Part shown: positions 16,685 through 25,928 of the stretch, piece by piece
Layout: every line of letters begins with the position of its first letter
Numbering within the stretch: the stretch's first letter is position 1
Assembly: GCA_934196725.1 (NCBI GenBank)
Contig: CAKPWR010000025.1
Span: 1 to 36,363, forward strand
Direction: 5' to 3'
Length of the DNA stretch: 36,363 nt
Source of the DNA: an uncultured Prevotella sp.
GTDB taxonomy: Bacteria; Bacteroidota; Bacteroidia; Bacteroidales; Bacteroidaceae
Made by a program: the position numbers and the translations under genes
Notes under the pieces: generated by a model
Databases searched by the model: none
What the model saw: the letters and a program-made list of their open reading frames with translations, nothing else
Told to the model about the DNA's origin: nothing

Positions 16685-16765
16685 AGGAAAAAGCAGAAGA
16701 GGAAAAAGGACTGACAGAGCAGCATTTGTCTTAACTCCTTTCACTCCTTAACTCCTTTAACTCCT
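16685..16765 (+). repeat. Purine tracts and ACTCCT repeats in the secA leader
   Basis: Two purine tracts (AGGAAAAAG from 16685 and GAGGAAAAAGGA from 16699) are followed by four ACTCCT copies at 16734, 16743, 16751 and 16760, spaced 8-9 nt. The two groups are complementary in part (AGGA/TCCT), so the leader can fold in several registers. Confidence 0.7.
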
Positions 16766-16799
16766 ATATTTCGAATAATAATAAAAAAATAAATATACA

Positions 16800-19700
16800 A
16801 TGAACTTTAACAAAATTCTTCAGTCATTGTTTGGCAACAAGTCAACTCGCGATATGAAGTTGATTCAGCCAATCGTAGAGAAAGTCAAGGCAGAATATCC
16901 AAAAATGAATGCCTTGAGCAATGACGAACTCCGTGCAAAAACAAAGGAAATCCAAAAGTACGTACAAGAGTACGCTAAGGAAGAGAAGGCTAAGATTGCC
17001 GAACTCAAAGCAAAGATTGAGGACACTCCTATCGATGAACGTGAAGGTATCTTCAACCAGATTGACAAGTTGGAGCAGGAAGCTCTCGACAAGTATGAGA
17101 TTGCCCTCAACGAGGTATTGCCTCAGGTTTTCGCTATCGTAAAAGATACTGCCCGCCGTTTCGCTGAAAACGAGGAGACAGTAGTTACAGCTACAGATTT
17201 CGACCGTGAGTTGGCTTCTAATCCTGCTAACGACTTCGTGACCATCGATGGCGACAAGGCTATCTATCACAATCACTGGACTGCCGGTGGTAACGATATG
17301 AAGTGGGAAATGATTCACTACGACGTTCAGCTCTTCGGTGGTGTCGTTCTGCATCAGGGTAAGATTGCCGAGATGGCTACCGGTGAGGGTAAAACCCTCG
17401 TAGGTACAACTCCTATCTTCCTGAATGCCTTGACAGGTAATGGTGTTCACGTAGTAACCGTGAACGACTACTTGGCTAAGCGTGACTCTGAGTGGATGGG
17501 ACCTCTTTATATGTTCCACGGCCTCTCTGTAGATTGCATCGACAAGCATCGTCCTAACTCTGATGCCCGTCGCAAGGCATATATGGCAGATATCACCTTC
17601 GGTACCAACAACGAGTTTGGTTTCGACTACCTGCGTGATAACATGGCTACCAACCCTAGCGACCTGGTACAGCGCCAGCACAACTACGCCATCGTCGATG
17701 AGGTTGACTCCGTGTTGATTGATGATGCCCGTACTCCATTGATTATCTCTGGTCCTATTCCAAAGGGTGACGACCAGATGTTTGAGCAGTATCAGCCATT
17801 GGTAGAGAAACTCTACGAGGTACAGCGCAAGCAAGCTACCGAGCTGCTCGCCGAGGCTAAGCAGAAGATTACCGAAGGTACAAAGAACAAGAACCAGGAA
17901 ATGCTCGAGGAAGGTTTCCTCTCACTCTACCGTTCTTACAAGGCATTGCCAAAGAACAAGCCATTGATCAAGTACCTCTCTGAGGAAGGTATCAAGGCAG
18001 GCTTGCTGAAGACTGAGGAGTACTACATGGCCAACAACAACCGTGAGATGCCTAAGGCTGTAGCACCTTTGTACTTCGTTGTTGATGAAAAATTGAATTC
18101 AGCCGACCTTACCGACAAGGGTACAGACTGGCTGGCTAAGCAGGTAAACGATAAGGAACTGTTCGTTTTGCCTGATATCACATCACAATTGAGTGCATTG
18201 GAAGCACGTACGGACCTGGACGACCAGGCTCGCCTCGACAAGAAGGATGAGTATATGGCATACTATGGCGTACAGAGCGAGCGTGTTCACACCTTGCAGC
18301 AGTTGTTGAAGGCTTACACCATGTTCAATAAGGACGACGAGTATGTTGTCATGGACGGTCAGGTTAAGATCGTGGATGAGCAGACAGGCCGTATCATGGA
18401 AGGTCGCCGTTGGAGCGATGGCTTGCACCAGGCTGTTGAGGCTAAGGAGCATGTAAAGGTGGAGGCAGCTACACAGACCTTCGCGACCATCACACTTCAG
18501 AACTACTTCCGTATGTACCACAAGCTCGCCGGTATGACCGGTACTGCCAGCACAGAGGCTGGTGAGTTCTGGGACATCTACAAACTCGATGTTGTTGAGA
18601 TTCCTACCAACCGCCCTATCCTGCGTAAGGACTTGGATGACCGTGTATACAAGACAGCCCGCGAAAAGTATCGTGCCGTTATCGACGAAATCGAGGAGAC
18701 ACGTAATGCAGGTCGCCCAGTCTTGGTAGGTACAACATCTGTCGAGATTTCTGAGTTGTTGAGCAAGATGTTGAAGATGCGCAACATTCCTCATAATGTA
18801 TTGAACGCCAAGTTGCACCAGCAGGAGGCTCAGATCGTAGCCGAGGCAGGTCGCTCAGTAAATGGTAAGGGTGCCGTAACCATCGCTACCAACATGGCAG
18901 GTCGTGGTACCGATATCAAGCTGACTCCTGAGGTAAAGGCTGCAGGTGGTCTTGCCATCATCGGTACAGAGCGTCATGAGAGCCGTCGTGTTGACCGTCA
19001 GCTCCGTGGTCGTGCCGGTCGTCAGGGTGACCCAGGTTCTTCAGTATTCTACGTATCATTGGAGGATAAGCTGATGCGTCTGTTCGCTTCAGAGCGTATT
19101 GCCAAGGTAATGGACCGTCTCGGTTTCGAGGATGGTGAGCGTATCGAGAGCCCAATGATCAGCAAGAGCATCGAACGTGCTCAGCGCAAGGTTGAGGAGA
19201 ACAACTTCGGTATCCGTAAGCACCTCCTGGAGTATGATGACGTGATGAACCGTCAGCGTACCGTTATCTACGAGAAGCGTCGCCATGCCTTGATGGGTGA
19301 ACGTATCGGTATGGATATCGCCAACATCATCTGGGACCGTGTATTGAACATCGTCAACAACAACGACTTCACCGGTGCTAAGGAAGAGTTCCTGAAGATT
19401 CTTGCTATGGAGATTCCATTCACAGAGGATGAGTACGAGAACGGCAGACGCGACGAGCTGGCTGAGCGTGCTTTCCAGGAGGCTATGGCAGTATTCAAGC
19501 GCAAGACTGAGCGCATCCAGGCTACAGCTATGCCTATCATCAAGCAGGTTTATGAGAACCAGGGTGCGATGTATGAGCGCATCATGGTGCCTATCACAGA
19601 CGGCAAGCGTATGTACAACATCGCATGCAACCTGAAGGAGGCTTACGATAGCGAGGCTAAGAGCGTCGTGAAGGAATTCGAAAAGAACGTTGTCCTCCAG

Positions 19701-20144
19701 ATGATTGATGACGACTGGAAGGAGAACCTCCGCAAGCTCGATGAACTCCGCCACTCTGTACAGAATGCCAGCTACGAGCAGAAGGATCCATTGTTGATCT
19801 TCAAGCTGGAGAGTGCTAAGATTTGGGACGGCATGATCAACGACATGTACGACCGTATCAGCAGCATCCTGATGCGTGGTCAGATTCCAGTAATGGAGCA
19901 GGAACAGCAGGTTCAGGAAGCAGCACCAGAGCAGCACACCCAGCAGAACTACGTAGAGAGCAAGGTTGACATCGATGCAGAGCGTGCAGCTCAAGAGGCA
20001 GCAGCCAATCAGGATACTCGCGAGAACGCTGAAGTAAACCGCACTCCATACCGTGCAGAGCGCATGCCTCGTCCTAACGATCCATGCCCATGCGGTAGCG
20101 GTAAGAAGTTCAAGAACTGCCATGGCAGAAACTTGCAGGCATAA
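16800..20144 (+). CDS. secA: Protein translocase ATPase SecA
   Basis: A 1114-residue motor that drives preproteins through SecYEG. Walker A is [20 protein letters not shown] (near residue 190), the DEAD-type box is [15 protein letters not shown] (near 300), and GRTD-type helicase motifs appear as [12 protein letters not shown] and [15 protein letters not shown]. The C-terminus carries the zinc-binding SEC-C motif ([15 protein letters not shown]), used for SecB or ribosome contact in other species. It is about 200 residues longer than E. coli SecA, mainly through extra sequence at about 345-500 in the nucleotide-binding region and a Gln/Glu-rich linker before the zinc motif; this is the Bacteroidetes form. 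It is monocistronic, with a promoter at 16657 and a terminator at 20207-20250. Confidence 0.98.
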   Translation: MNFNKILQSLFGNKSTRDMKLIQPIVEKVKAEYPKMNALSNDELRAKTKEIQKYVQEYAKEEKAKIAELKAKIEDTPIDEREGIFNQIDKLEQEALDKYEIALNEVLPQVFAIVKDTARRFAENEETVVTATDFDRELASNPANDFVTIDGDKAIYHNHWTAGGNDMKWEMIHYDVQLFGGVVLHQGKIAEMATGEGKTLVGTTPIFLNALTGNGVHVVTVNDYLAKRDSEWMGPLYMFHGLSVDCIDKHRPNSDARRKAYMADITFGTNNEFGFDYLRDNMATNPSDLVQRQHNYAIVDEVDSVLIDDARTPLIISGPIPKGDDQMFEQYQPLVEKLYEVQRKQATELLAEAKQKITEGTKNKNQEMLEEGFLSLYRSYKALPKNKPLIKYLSEEGIKAGLLKTEEYYMANNNREMPKAVAPLYFVVDEKLNSADLTDKGTDWLAKQVNDKELFVLPDITSQLSALEARTDLDDQARLDKKDEYMAYYGVQSERVHTLQQLLKAYTMFNKDDEYVVMDGQVKIVDEQTGRIMEGRRWSDGLHQAVEAKEHVKVEAATQTFATITLQNYFRMYHKLAGMTGTASTEAGEFWDIYKLDVVEIPTNRPILRKDLDDRVYKTAREKYRAVIDEIEETRNAGRPVLVGTTSVEISELLSKMLKMRNIPHNVLNAKLHQQEAQIVAEAGRSVNGKGAVTIATNMAGRGTDIKLTPEVKAAGGLAIIGTERHESRRVDRQLRGRAGRQGDPGSSVFYVSLEDKLMRLFASERIAKVMDRLGFEDGERIESPMISKSIERAQRKVEENNFGIRKHLLEYDDVMNRQRTVIYEKRRHALMGERIGMDIANIIWDRVLNIVNNNDFTGAKEEFLKILAMEIPFTEDEYENGRRDELAERAFQEAMAVFKRKTERIQATAMPIIKQVYENQGAMYERIMVPITDGKRMYNIACNLKEAYDSEAKSVVKEFEKNVVLQMIDDDWKENLRKLDELRHSVQNASYEQKDPLLIFKLESAKIWDGMINDMYDRISSILMRGQIPVMEQEQQVQEAAPEQHTQQNYVESKVDIDAERAAQEAAANQDTRENAEVNRTPYRAERMPRPNDPCPCGSGKKFKNCHGRNLQA

Positions 20145-20206
20145 AGAAGGAATCATAAGAAAAGGTGAATCATCCTAAAAGATGACTCATAACAAATAAT
20201 GATAAG

Positions 20207-20250
20207 AATACCTAGATTTGATGATACTCTCATCATTTCTAGGTATTTTT
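20207..20250 (+). terminator. Intrinsic terminator of secA
   Basis: aatacctaga (20207-20216) pairs with tctaggtatt (20238-20247), with an inner stem tgatga/tcatca and loop tactc, followed by a T-run at 20246-20250 and more T beyond. Confidence 0.85.
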
Positions 20251-20294
20251 GTTTTAAATAACTTCATTGCTACCGATTTACAGATTTTTATTCG

Positions 20295-20302
20295 TAATTT
20301 TG
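20295..20302 (+). promoter_or_regulatory. -7 box of feoAB
   Basis: TAATTTTG fits TAnnTTTG and lies 24 bases before the feoAB start. No clear Fur-type palindrome was found around it. Confidence 0.55.
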
Positions 20303-20326
20303 CAGTTGGAAAGAAAAAAATAGAAT

Positions 20327-22858
20327 ATGAAATTATCAGAACTCAAAACAGGTGAAAGTGGCGTTATCGTCAAGGTATCCGGCCACGGTGGCTTCCGCAA
20401 GAGAGTCATCGAGATGGGATTCATCAAGGGCAAGAAGGTAGATGTACTTCTCAATGCCCCACTCCAGGACCCTGTAAAATACAAAATCATGGGCTATGAA
20501 GTTTCTCTTCGTCATAGCGAAGCTGACCATATCGAGGTGGTTTCCATCGAAGAGGCCAAACATGATGCCCAACTGAATAAAGCTGACGATGTAGACCGCC
20601 AGCAGGTAATTGACTCACAAGTAACAGATACAACTGATAACGACGGGAATGCGCTCGGCGACAAGATGCTCGTGGCTGAAAGAAAAGATAATGCCAGCAA
20701 CGAAGCCTTGGCAGAACAGGAAGCAGAAAGACTCCACCGCGTCATCAACGTGGCACTGGTGGGAAATCCAAACTGCGGAAAGACTTCATTGTTCAACTTC
20801 GCATCGGGTGCTCACGAACGTGTGGGCAACTATAGTGGCGTAACCGTGGATGCCAAAGTGGGTGAAGCTGATTTCAACGGCTACCACTTCAACCTGGTAG
20901 ATTTGCCGGGCACCTATTCCCTTTCAGCCTATTCTCCGGAAGAGCTTTATGTGCGCAAGCAGCTCATCGAGCACACGCCGGATATCGTCATCAACGTCAT
21001 CGATACCAGCAACCTGGAGCGCAACCTCTATCTCACCACCCAGTTGATAGACATGCACATCCGCATGGTCTGCGCCCTCAACATGTTTGATGAAACCGAG
21101 AAGCGTGGCGATAACATCGACTACGACAAACTGGGCGAACTCTTCGGTATCTCGATGATTCCTACCGTCTTCACCAATGGCCGAGGCGTAGACAAGCTCT
21201 TCGAGACCATCATCGAACTCTACGAAGGCAAGGAAGATTCCAGCGCTCACTATCGCCATATCCATATCAACCACGGACATGAGATAGAGCATGGTATCGA
21301 GCATATCCAGAAATATCTGAAGGTAGATGATTCCATCCGCCAGCGCTACTCTACCCGTTACCTCTCCATCAAGTTATTGGAGAATGATAGACATGCCGAG
21401 GAATACGTCAGCCATCTGAAATCGGCGAAGGAAATCTTCGCAGCCCGCGACGAGGCTGCCAAGCGTGTAAAGGAAGAGACCCTGGAAGATAGCGAAACTG
21501 CCATCATGGATGCCAAATACGGTTTTATTCATGGTGCATTGCAGGAAGCGGGTTACGAACCGGGCAAGGCGAAGGATACCTATCAGGTAACCCACCTCAT
21601 CGATAGCATCCTGACCAATAAATATGTAGGATTTCCTATCTTCATCCTCCTGCTGTTCATCATGTTCTCAGCTACCTTCGTACTGGGCGAGATTCCTAAG
21701 GGATGGATTGAGGACGGCGTGGCATGGCTGGGAGAATTCATCAGCAATACGATGCCGGATGGACCAGTGAAGGATATGCTGGTAGATGGTGTGATTGGTG
21801 GTGTAGGTGCGGTCATCGTATTCCTGCCACAGATTCTGATTCTGTATTTCTTCATCTCTTATATGGAGGATTCGGGATACATGGCTCGTGCCGCCTTCAT
21901 CATGGATAAACTGATGCACAAGATGGGTCTGCATGGCAAGTCATTCATCCCGCTGATTATGGGATTCGGATGTAACGTACCTGCAGTGATGGCAACGAGA
22001 ACCATCGAGAGTCACCGTTCCCGTCTGATTACGATGCTGATATTGCCATTGATGAGCTGTTCGGCTCGTCTGCCAATCTACATCATGGTCATCGGAACGT
22101 TCTTTGCCATCCAATACCGTTCGCTCATCATGGTATCGCTCTATCTCATCGGCATCTTCCTAGCCGTGATATTGAGCCGCATCTTTGCCAGTTTCGTGGT
22201 GAAGGGCGAAGATACCCCATTCGTGATGGAGCTGCCTCCTTACCGCTTCCCTACCTGGAAGGCGATAGGCAGACATACCTGGGAGAAGGGTAAGCAGTAC
22301 TTGAAGAAAATGGGTGGCATCATCCTCGTGGCAAGTATCATCGTCTGGGCTTTGGGGTACTTCCCTCACAATGAGGAGCTTGACAACCAGGCACAGCAGG
22401 AGCAGAGCTATATCGGCAGAATCGGTAAGACCATCGAGCCTATCTTCACTCCACAGGGTTTCGACTGGAAACTGGATGTGGGCTTGGTTTCCGGTGTAGG
22501 TGCCAAGGAGATTGTAGCCTCAACGATGGGTGTGCTCTACAGCAACAACGACAGTTTCTCTGACGATCAGGATTACAACGATGAAGACGGAAAATACGAG
22601 GTCTTAAAGAAGCAGATGACTTCAGATTTGAAGAAGACCTACGGTTACAGCGATGCCGAGGCGGAATCCAAGGCAACGCTCACCGCCTATTGTTTCCTCC
22701 TCTTCGTATTGCTCTACTTCCCTTGCATCGCCACGATAGCAGCCATCAAGGGCGAGACGGGCAGTTGGAAATGGGCAGGCTTTGCCGCCGGCTACACCAC
22801 GCTTTTGGCATGGGTAGTATCAGCCCTGGTTTTCCAGATAGGAAGTTTGTTTATATAA
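20327..22858 (+). CDS. feoB: FeoA-FeoB fusion ferrous iron transporter
   Basis: An 843-residue inner-membrane Fe(II) importer with FeoA fused in front. Residues 1-75 form the SH3-like FeoA domain (MKLSELKTGESGVIVKVSGH, then RVIEMGFIKGKKVDVLL). An acidic linker (about 76-137) leads to the FeoB G domain: G1 GNPNCGKTS near 146, G3 LVDLPGTYSLS, and G4 as NMFD at 252-255, where NMxD is usual. The membrane part starts near 420 with two Gate domains (SGYMARAAFIMDKLMHKMGL; MGFGCNVPAVMATRTIES) and ends LVSALVFQIGSLFI-like. FeoA-FeoB fusion is the common Bacteroidetes arrangement. It is monocistronic, with its own promoter and a strong terminator. Confidence 0.97.
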   Translation: MKLSELKTGESGVIVKVSGHGGFRKRVIEMGFIKGKKVDVLLNAPLQDPVKYKIMGYEVSLRHSEADHIEVVSIEEAKHDAQLNKADDVDRQQVIDSQVTDTTDNDGNALGDKMLVAERKDNASNEALAEQEAERLHRVINVALVGNPNCGKTSLFNFASGAHERVGNYSGVTVDAKVGEADFNGYHFNLVDLPGTYSLSAYSPEELYVRKQLIEHTPDIVINVIDTSNLERNLYLTTQLIDMHIRMVCALNMFDETEKRGDNIDYDKLGELFGISMIPTVFTNGRGVDKLFETIIELYEGKEDSSAHYRHIHINHGHEIEHGIEHIQKYLKVDDSIRQRYSTRYLSIKLLENDRHAEEYVSHLKSAKEIFAARDEAAKRVKEETLEDSETAIMDAKYGFIHGALQEAGYEPGKAKDTYQVTHLIDSILTNKYVGFPIFILLLFIMFSATFVLGEIPKGWIEDGVAWLGEFISNTMPDGPVKDMLVDGVIGGVGAVIVFLPQILILYFFISYMEDSGYMARAAFIMDKLMHKMGLHGKSFIPLIMGFGCNVPAVMATRTIESHRSRLITMLILPLMSCSARLPIYIMVIGTFFAIQYRSLIMVSLYLIGIFLAVILSRIFASFVVKGEDTPFVMELPPYRFPTWKAIGRHTWEKGKQYLKKMGGIILVASIIVWALGYFPHNEELDNQAQQEQSYIGRIGKTIEPIFTPQGFDWKLDVGLVSGVGAKEIVASTMGVLYSNNDSFSDDQDYNDEDGKYEVLKKQMTSDLKKTYGYSDAEAESKATLTAYCFLLFVLLYFPCIATIAAIKGETGSWKWAGFAAGYTTLLAWVVSALVFQIGSLFI

Positions 22859-22882
22859 TACATATAGTTCCCTATGCATAAC

Positions 22883-22926
22883 AAAAGCCCCTAGACTTTT
22901 TCCTTGAAGTCTAGGGGCTTTTTTTT
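22883..22926. terminator. Bidirectional terminator between feoAB and the GH2 gene
   Basis: A perfect 16-bp stem (22883-22898 with 22907-22922) with an 8-base loop is followed by T-run to 22926 on the plus strand. On the minus strand the stem is followed by TTTTG, which can also end the GH35-GH2 transcript. Confidence 0.9.
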
Positions 22927-22952
22927 AATATCCCGAAATACCAAACTGTCAT

Positions 22953-25928
22953 TTACTTCAGCTTCGGCTTCAGTTCATCCGGAGAATCGTTGGTAAACAT
23001 ATTCACGGCTGGCGCCGATTTCGTGAAGAGATTTTCTATCACCTGCTTATCCACCTCCATTGCCGGCTGGAAATCCTCGCTCATCATATACTTCAGAATG
23101 GCATAACGCATCTGGTTGGCTACCAGACGATGATTCAAGTCGCTGGTTACATCCATCGTAGTCATCAGCAACTTGCCCTTACCCACCTTGGCTTCAATCA
23201 TCATACCGAGCTTTCGGCTCACATGCCAGGTATCTATCGGCTGGATAGCCGGCTGATAATCCTTCGGAAACTCACGGAGATTCATCACCTGCGCCTTGTT
23301 CAGCAACTCCCACCAGTTCAGGTTTGCCCAGTCATCCGTAGGGAAATTTCTGAAGAGCGGATGAGTCTTGTCGATGGCAGCACCCGTGGTATGAGGCGGA
23401 CGCATCTTAAACCAACTGGTGTTCCAGAACACCGGCAGATAGGTTTGCTTCACATCTTCGCCCATCTTCACCTTTCCGGCAGCCAGAAGCAGCACCTTGC
23501 CACCTTTCTGCAACACCTTCTGTGCCTTGGCTTCCAGACTATCTGCTATATAGATATCCTTAAGCGCCTTTGTATTCGGCATCTCTATTTGAGATGGATA
23601 CACCCAGAAATCCCAATGGTTACGGGCTACAGGAGCATTGGAAGACTTCACCTGAATCTCCAAGACCAATTGCGATGGAGACGGAATATGGAGATGAGGG
23701 AAATCCAGAGATACATTGCCTAAATCGATGTTCTTACCCACAGGAAGCGAAGACTGATTATCAGCAAGCGAATTGGCTGAAAGCGAATTACCAGGAAGCG
23801 AAGACTTTTCTAGTTTTCCTGAAGCCAAAACCTGCTGGTTTTCGTCCTTCACCTCGTATGTCACCTCCGCATTCTGCAACGGCTCGTGATACGCATTATA
23901 GAGTTCCACAGGAACCTGCACCTTGTTTTCTGAAGAGAAAACGAATCTCGGGAACTTAGCCAGAGGAACGATAGGCGAACAGAACTCCGTCCAATCCTTG
24001 ACATCGCAATATCCCTTTTCCTTCCAATGCACATTCAATACGCCCACAAGAGCTGTGCCCTGTCCGCTATAATCGTTCAAGCCCAGCAACTGGAAGCCCG
24101 CATAATCCTTGGTTCTCAGGTTGCGCTCCAAATCATACTTATATGCCAGAGTCTGCAACTTGCCGCTGGCATGAAGGAACTTCTCTGCCTGACTCGCCAT
24201 TCCGTTATCTCTCAGCAAATCAGAAAAGATCTCGAAGTTGCGGGCCTTATAGGCTCCCGTGTATTGCGAAATCTCCTTGAAATCCGGGAAGGCGCACCAC
24301 TGTCCCATCTCGTGGGTCACTCTAGGTTCGTTCACATCGAAAGTAATCGGTGTTCTTCCCTTCTGAACCACATGAACCATATCCCCATCGAAGTTGTCTT
24401 CCGATTGCGGAGCCTTTTTGTCCCAATCCAATCCACGTGCACCACCCTTTACATGATACTCGCTCTTAGGGTCCCAGGCCCAACCGCCACCAACGGATGC
24501 GCCACAATATACACGGCGCTTATCACCAGACTTATTCCATTCTTCCACAAAATTGCCTACCCATTTCACCCAGTTTCCCGCAGGTTCATTGCCCGCAGCA
24601 AGCATACAGAAGCTAGGATGATTGCCATATTTCTCAACCATTCGCTGGGTTTCCTGCATAAGATAACGGTCGATGGTCATGCCATTGCCCAACTTCACAC
24701 CATGGTTTGGCCAAGATGGACCTTCGGGCTGCAGATAGATTCCCACCTGATCGGCAGCCGAGAAAGCCGCCTCGGGAGGACAATAGGAATGGAATCGCAT
24801 CATATTGAGTCCATACTCCTTGCATTTTCTGAAGATACGGAGCCACGAAGCCTCATCGGTTGGCGGATAACCGGTTTCCGGAAAACAGCAGTTGCCCACC
24901 GTTCCTCGCATCCAAATCTTCTTGCCGTTCATATAAAACTGTCTGCCTTCGATAGAAATCTCGCTCATACCAAAGGTGGTACTGATAGATTCCTTGCCCA
25001 AAGTAGCAGTAAGGGTATAAAGATTCGGATGGAATTCATCCCAAAGCCTGATATTCTCGCCCATCGGAATGATGACGGAGAATTTTCCATCACTTTCTCT
25101 CTTTATTTTAGAAAACGAATGCTTGACGCCACTTACATCAAACAGGAAATCAGCCTTCGGGGCAGCCCCCGTTACATCCATCACCACCTTAATCTGCTTA
25201 CCCTTTACATCAGGATAAACCTGCAGGTTGCGGATATACTGCTGCTGATGCGCCTGCAATTCCATCTTGCCGATGATACCATTCCAGTTGCCCTGGGTCT
25301 GGTCGGTTACGCTATGCGAATCCTGACCCACGCATACATTTTCGATACCATTATACACCTTGATGCTGATTTCATTATCCTTGCCATATATAATATAAGG
25401 TGTAACATCAAACTCATAAGGCACGCTCAGCGAAGAATCCCTACCCGCCAGTTTGCCGTTGATATAAACCGAAGTCTCTATATGTGGGCGTTCCAGATAG
25501 AGGATGACGCGCTGCTTCTTCCATTCCTTGGGCACAAACACCGATTTGCGATACCACGCATTGCCGATGTAATGCTTCTCGGGGGTAAGGAAGAAAGGAA
25601 ACTTCATGGTTCCCTTGATGCGATGCTTCCCATTTGCCAGCACTTCCTCCTGGCGATATTTCTCCATATAAGGATTGAAATAGAAGGAAGAATCGTAGAG
25701 ACTTCCCGTCCATTGCGTATGGGTACAGACATCATCACCCTTGCCGTTGGTGAGCATCGAGCCCGGCAACTTGACCACATCCTCATAGGTAGGCGCATCT
25801 CCCTGCGAGAATCGCCACTGCCCCGAGAGGTCTATCCTGTTATTAGAGCTGATGCCCTGTGCCTGCAAGGAAGCACAAGCCATCAAGCCCATCATCAAAA
25901 CAATATTTCTCATTGATGGTTGAATCAT
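22953..25928 (-). CDS. Secreted glycoside hydrolase family 2 enzyme
   Basis: A 991-residue enzyme with an N-terminal signal peptide (MRNIVLMMGLMACASLQAQ from Met6, which may be the true start). Order: GH2 sugar-binding jelly roll (IDLSGQWRF near 32; NAWYRKSVFVPKEW; YINGKLAGRDSSLSVPYEFD), an Ig-like domain, then the TIM barrel from about 330 (FYMNGKKIWMRGTVGNCCFP). The likely acid/base is E448 in AAGNEPAG and the likely nucleophile is E540 in THEMGQW. After about 620 come extra beta domains, with a further region resembling a ThuA/GATase-like C-terminus. GH2 members cleave beta-galactosides, beta-mannosides, beta-glucuronides or arabinosides; specificity cannot be read here. The start codon directly follows the GH35 stop codon (25931-25929), so translation is probably coupled. 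Confidence 0.88.
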   Translation of the reverse strand: MIQPSMRNIVLMMGLMACASLQAQGISSNNRIDLSGQWRFSQGDAPTYEDVVKLPGSMLTNGKGDDVCTHTQWTGSLYDSSFYFNPYMEKYRQEEVLANGKHRIKGTMKFPFFLTPEKHYIGNAWYRKSVFVPKEWKKQRVILYLERPHIETSVYINGKLAGRDSSLSVPYEFDVTPYIIYGKDNEISIKVYNGIENVCVGQDSHSVTDQTQGNWNGIIGKMELQAHQQQYIRNLQVYPDVKGKQIKVVMDVTGAAPKADFLFDVSGVKHSFSKIKRESDGKFSVIIPMGENIRLWDEFHPNLYTLTATLGKESISTTFGMSEISIEGRQFYMNGKKIWMRGTVGNCCFPETGYPPTDEASWLRIFRKCKEYGLNMMRFHSYCPPEAAFSAADQVGIYLQPEGPSWPNHGVKLGNGMTIDRYLMQETQRMVEKYGNHPSFCMLAAGNEPAGNWVKWVGNFVEEWNKSGDKRRVYCGASVGGGWAWDPKSEYHVKGGARGLDWDKKAPQSEDNFDGDMVHVVQKGRTPITFDVNEPRVTHEMGQWCAFPDFKEISQYTGAYKARNFEIFSDLLRDNGMASQAEKFLHASGKLQTLAYKYDLERNLRTKDYAGFQLLGLNDYSGQGTALVGVLNVHWKEKGYCDVKDWTEFCSPIVPLAKFPRFVFSSENKVQVPVELYNAYHEPLQNAEVTYEVKDENQQVLASGKLEKSSLPGNSLSANSLADNQSSLPVGKNIDLGNVSLDFPHLHIPSPSQLVLEIQVKSSNAPVARNHWDFWVYPSQIEMPNTKALKDIYIADSLEAKAQKVLQKGGKVLLLAAGKVKMGEDVKQTYLPVFWNTSWFKMRPPHTTGAAIDKTHPLFRNFPTDDWANLNWWELLNKAQVMNLREFPKDYQPAIQPIDTWHVSRKLGMMIEAKVGKGKLLMTTMDVTSDLNHRLVANQMRYAILKYMMSEDFQPAMEVDKQVIENLFTKSAPAVNMFTNDSPDELKPKLK

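Noticed and set aside
19089..20156. 355-residue open frame antisense to secA, and a further long one at 16842-17834
   Set aside because: secA is unambiguous in the other strand, and its strong codon bias removes stops from the complement.
20250..20326. Fur-type operator before feoAB
   Set aside because: No convincing palindrome was found around the -7 box at 20295.
24027..25916. 629-residue open frame on the plus strand, opposite the GH2 gene
   Set aside because: It mirrors the GH2 coding strand, has no family features, and the GH2 frame has catalytic motifs and a signal peptide.
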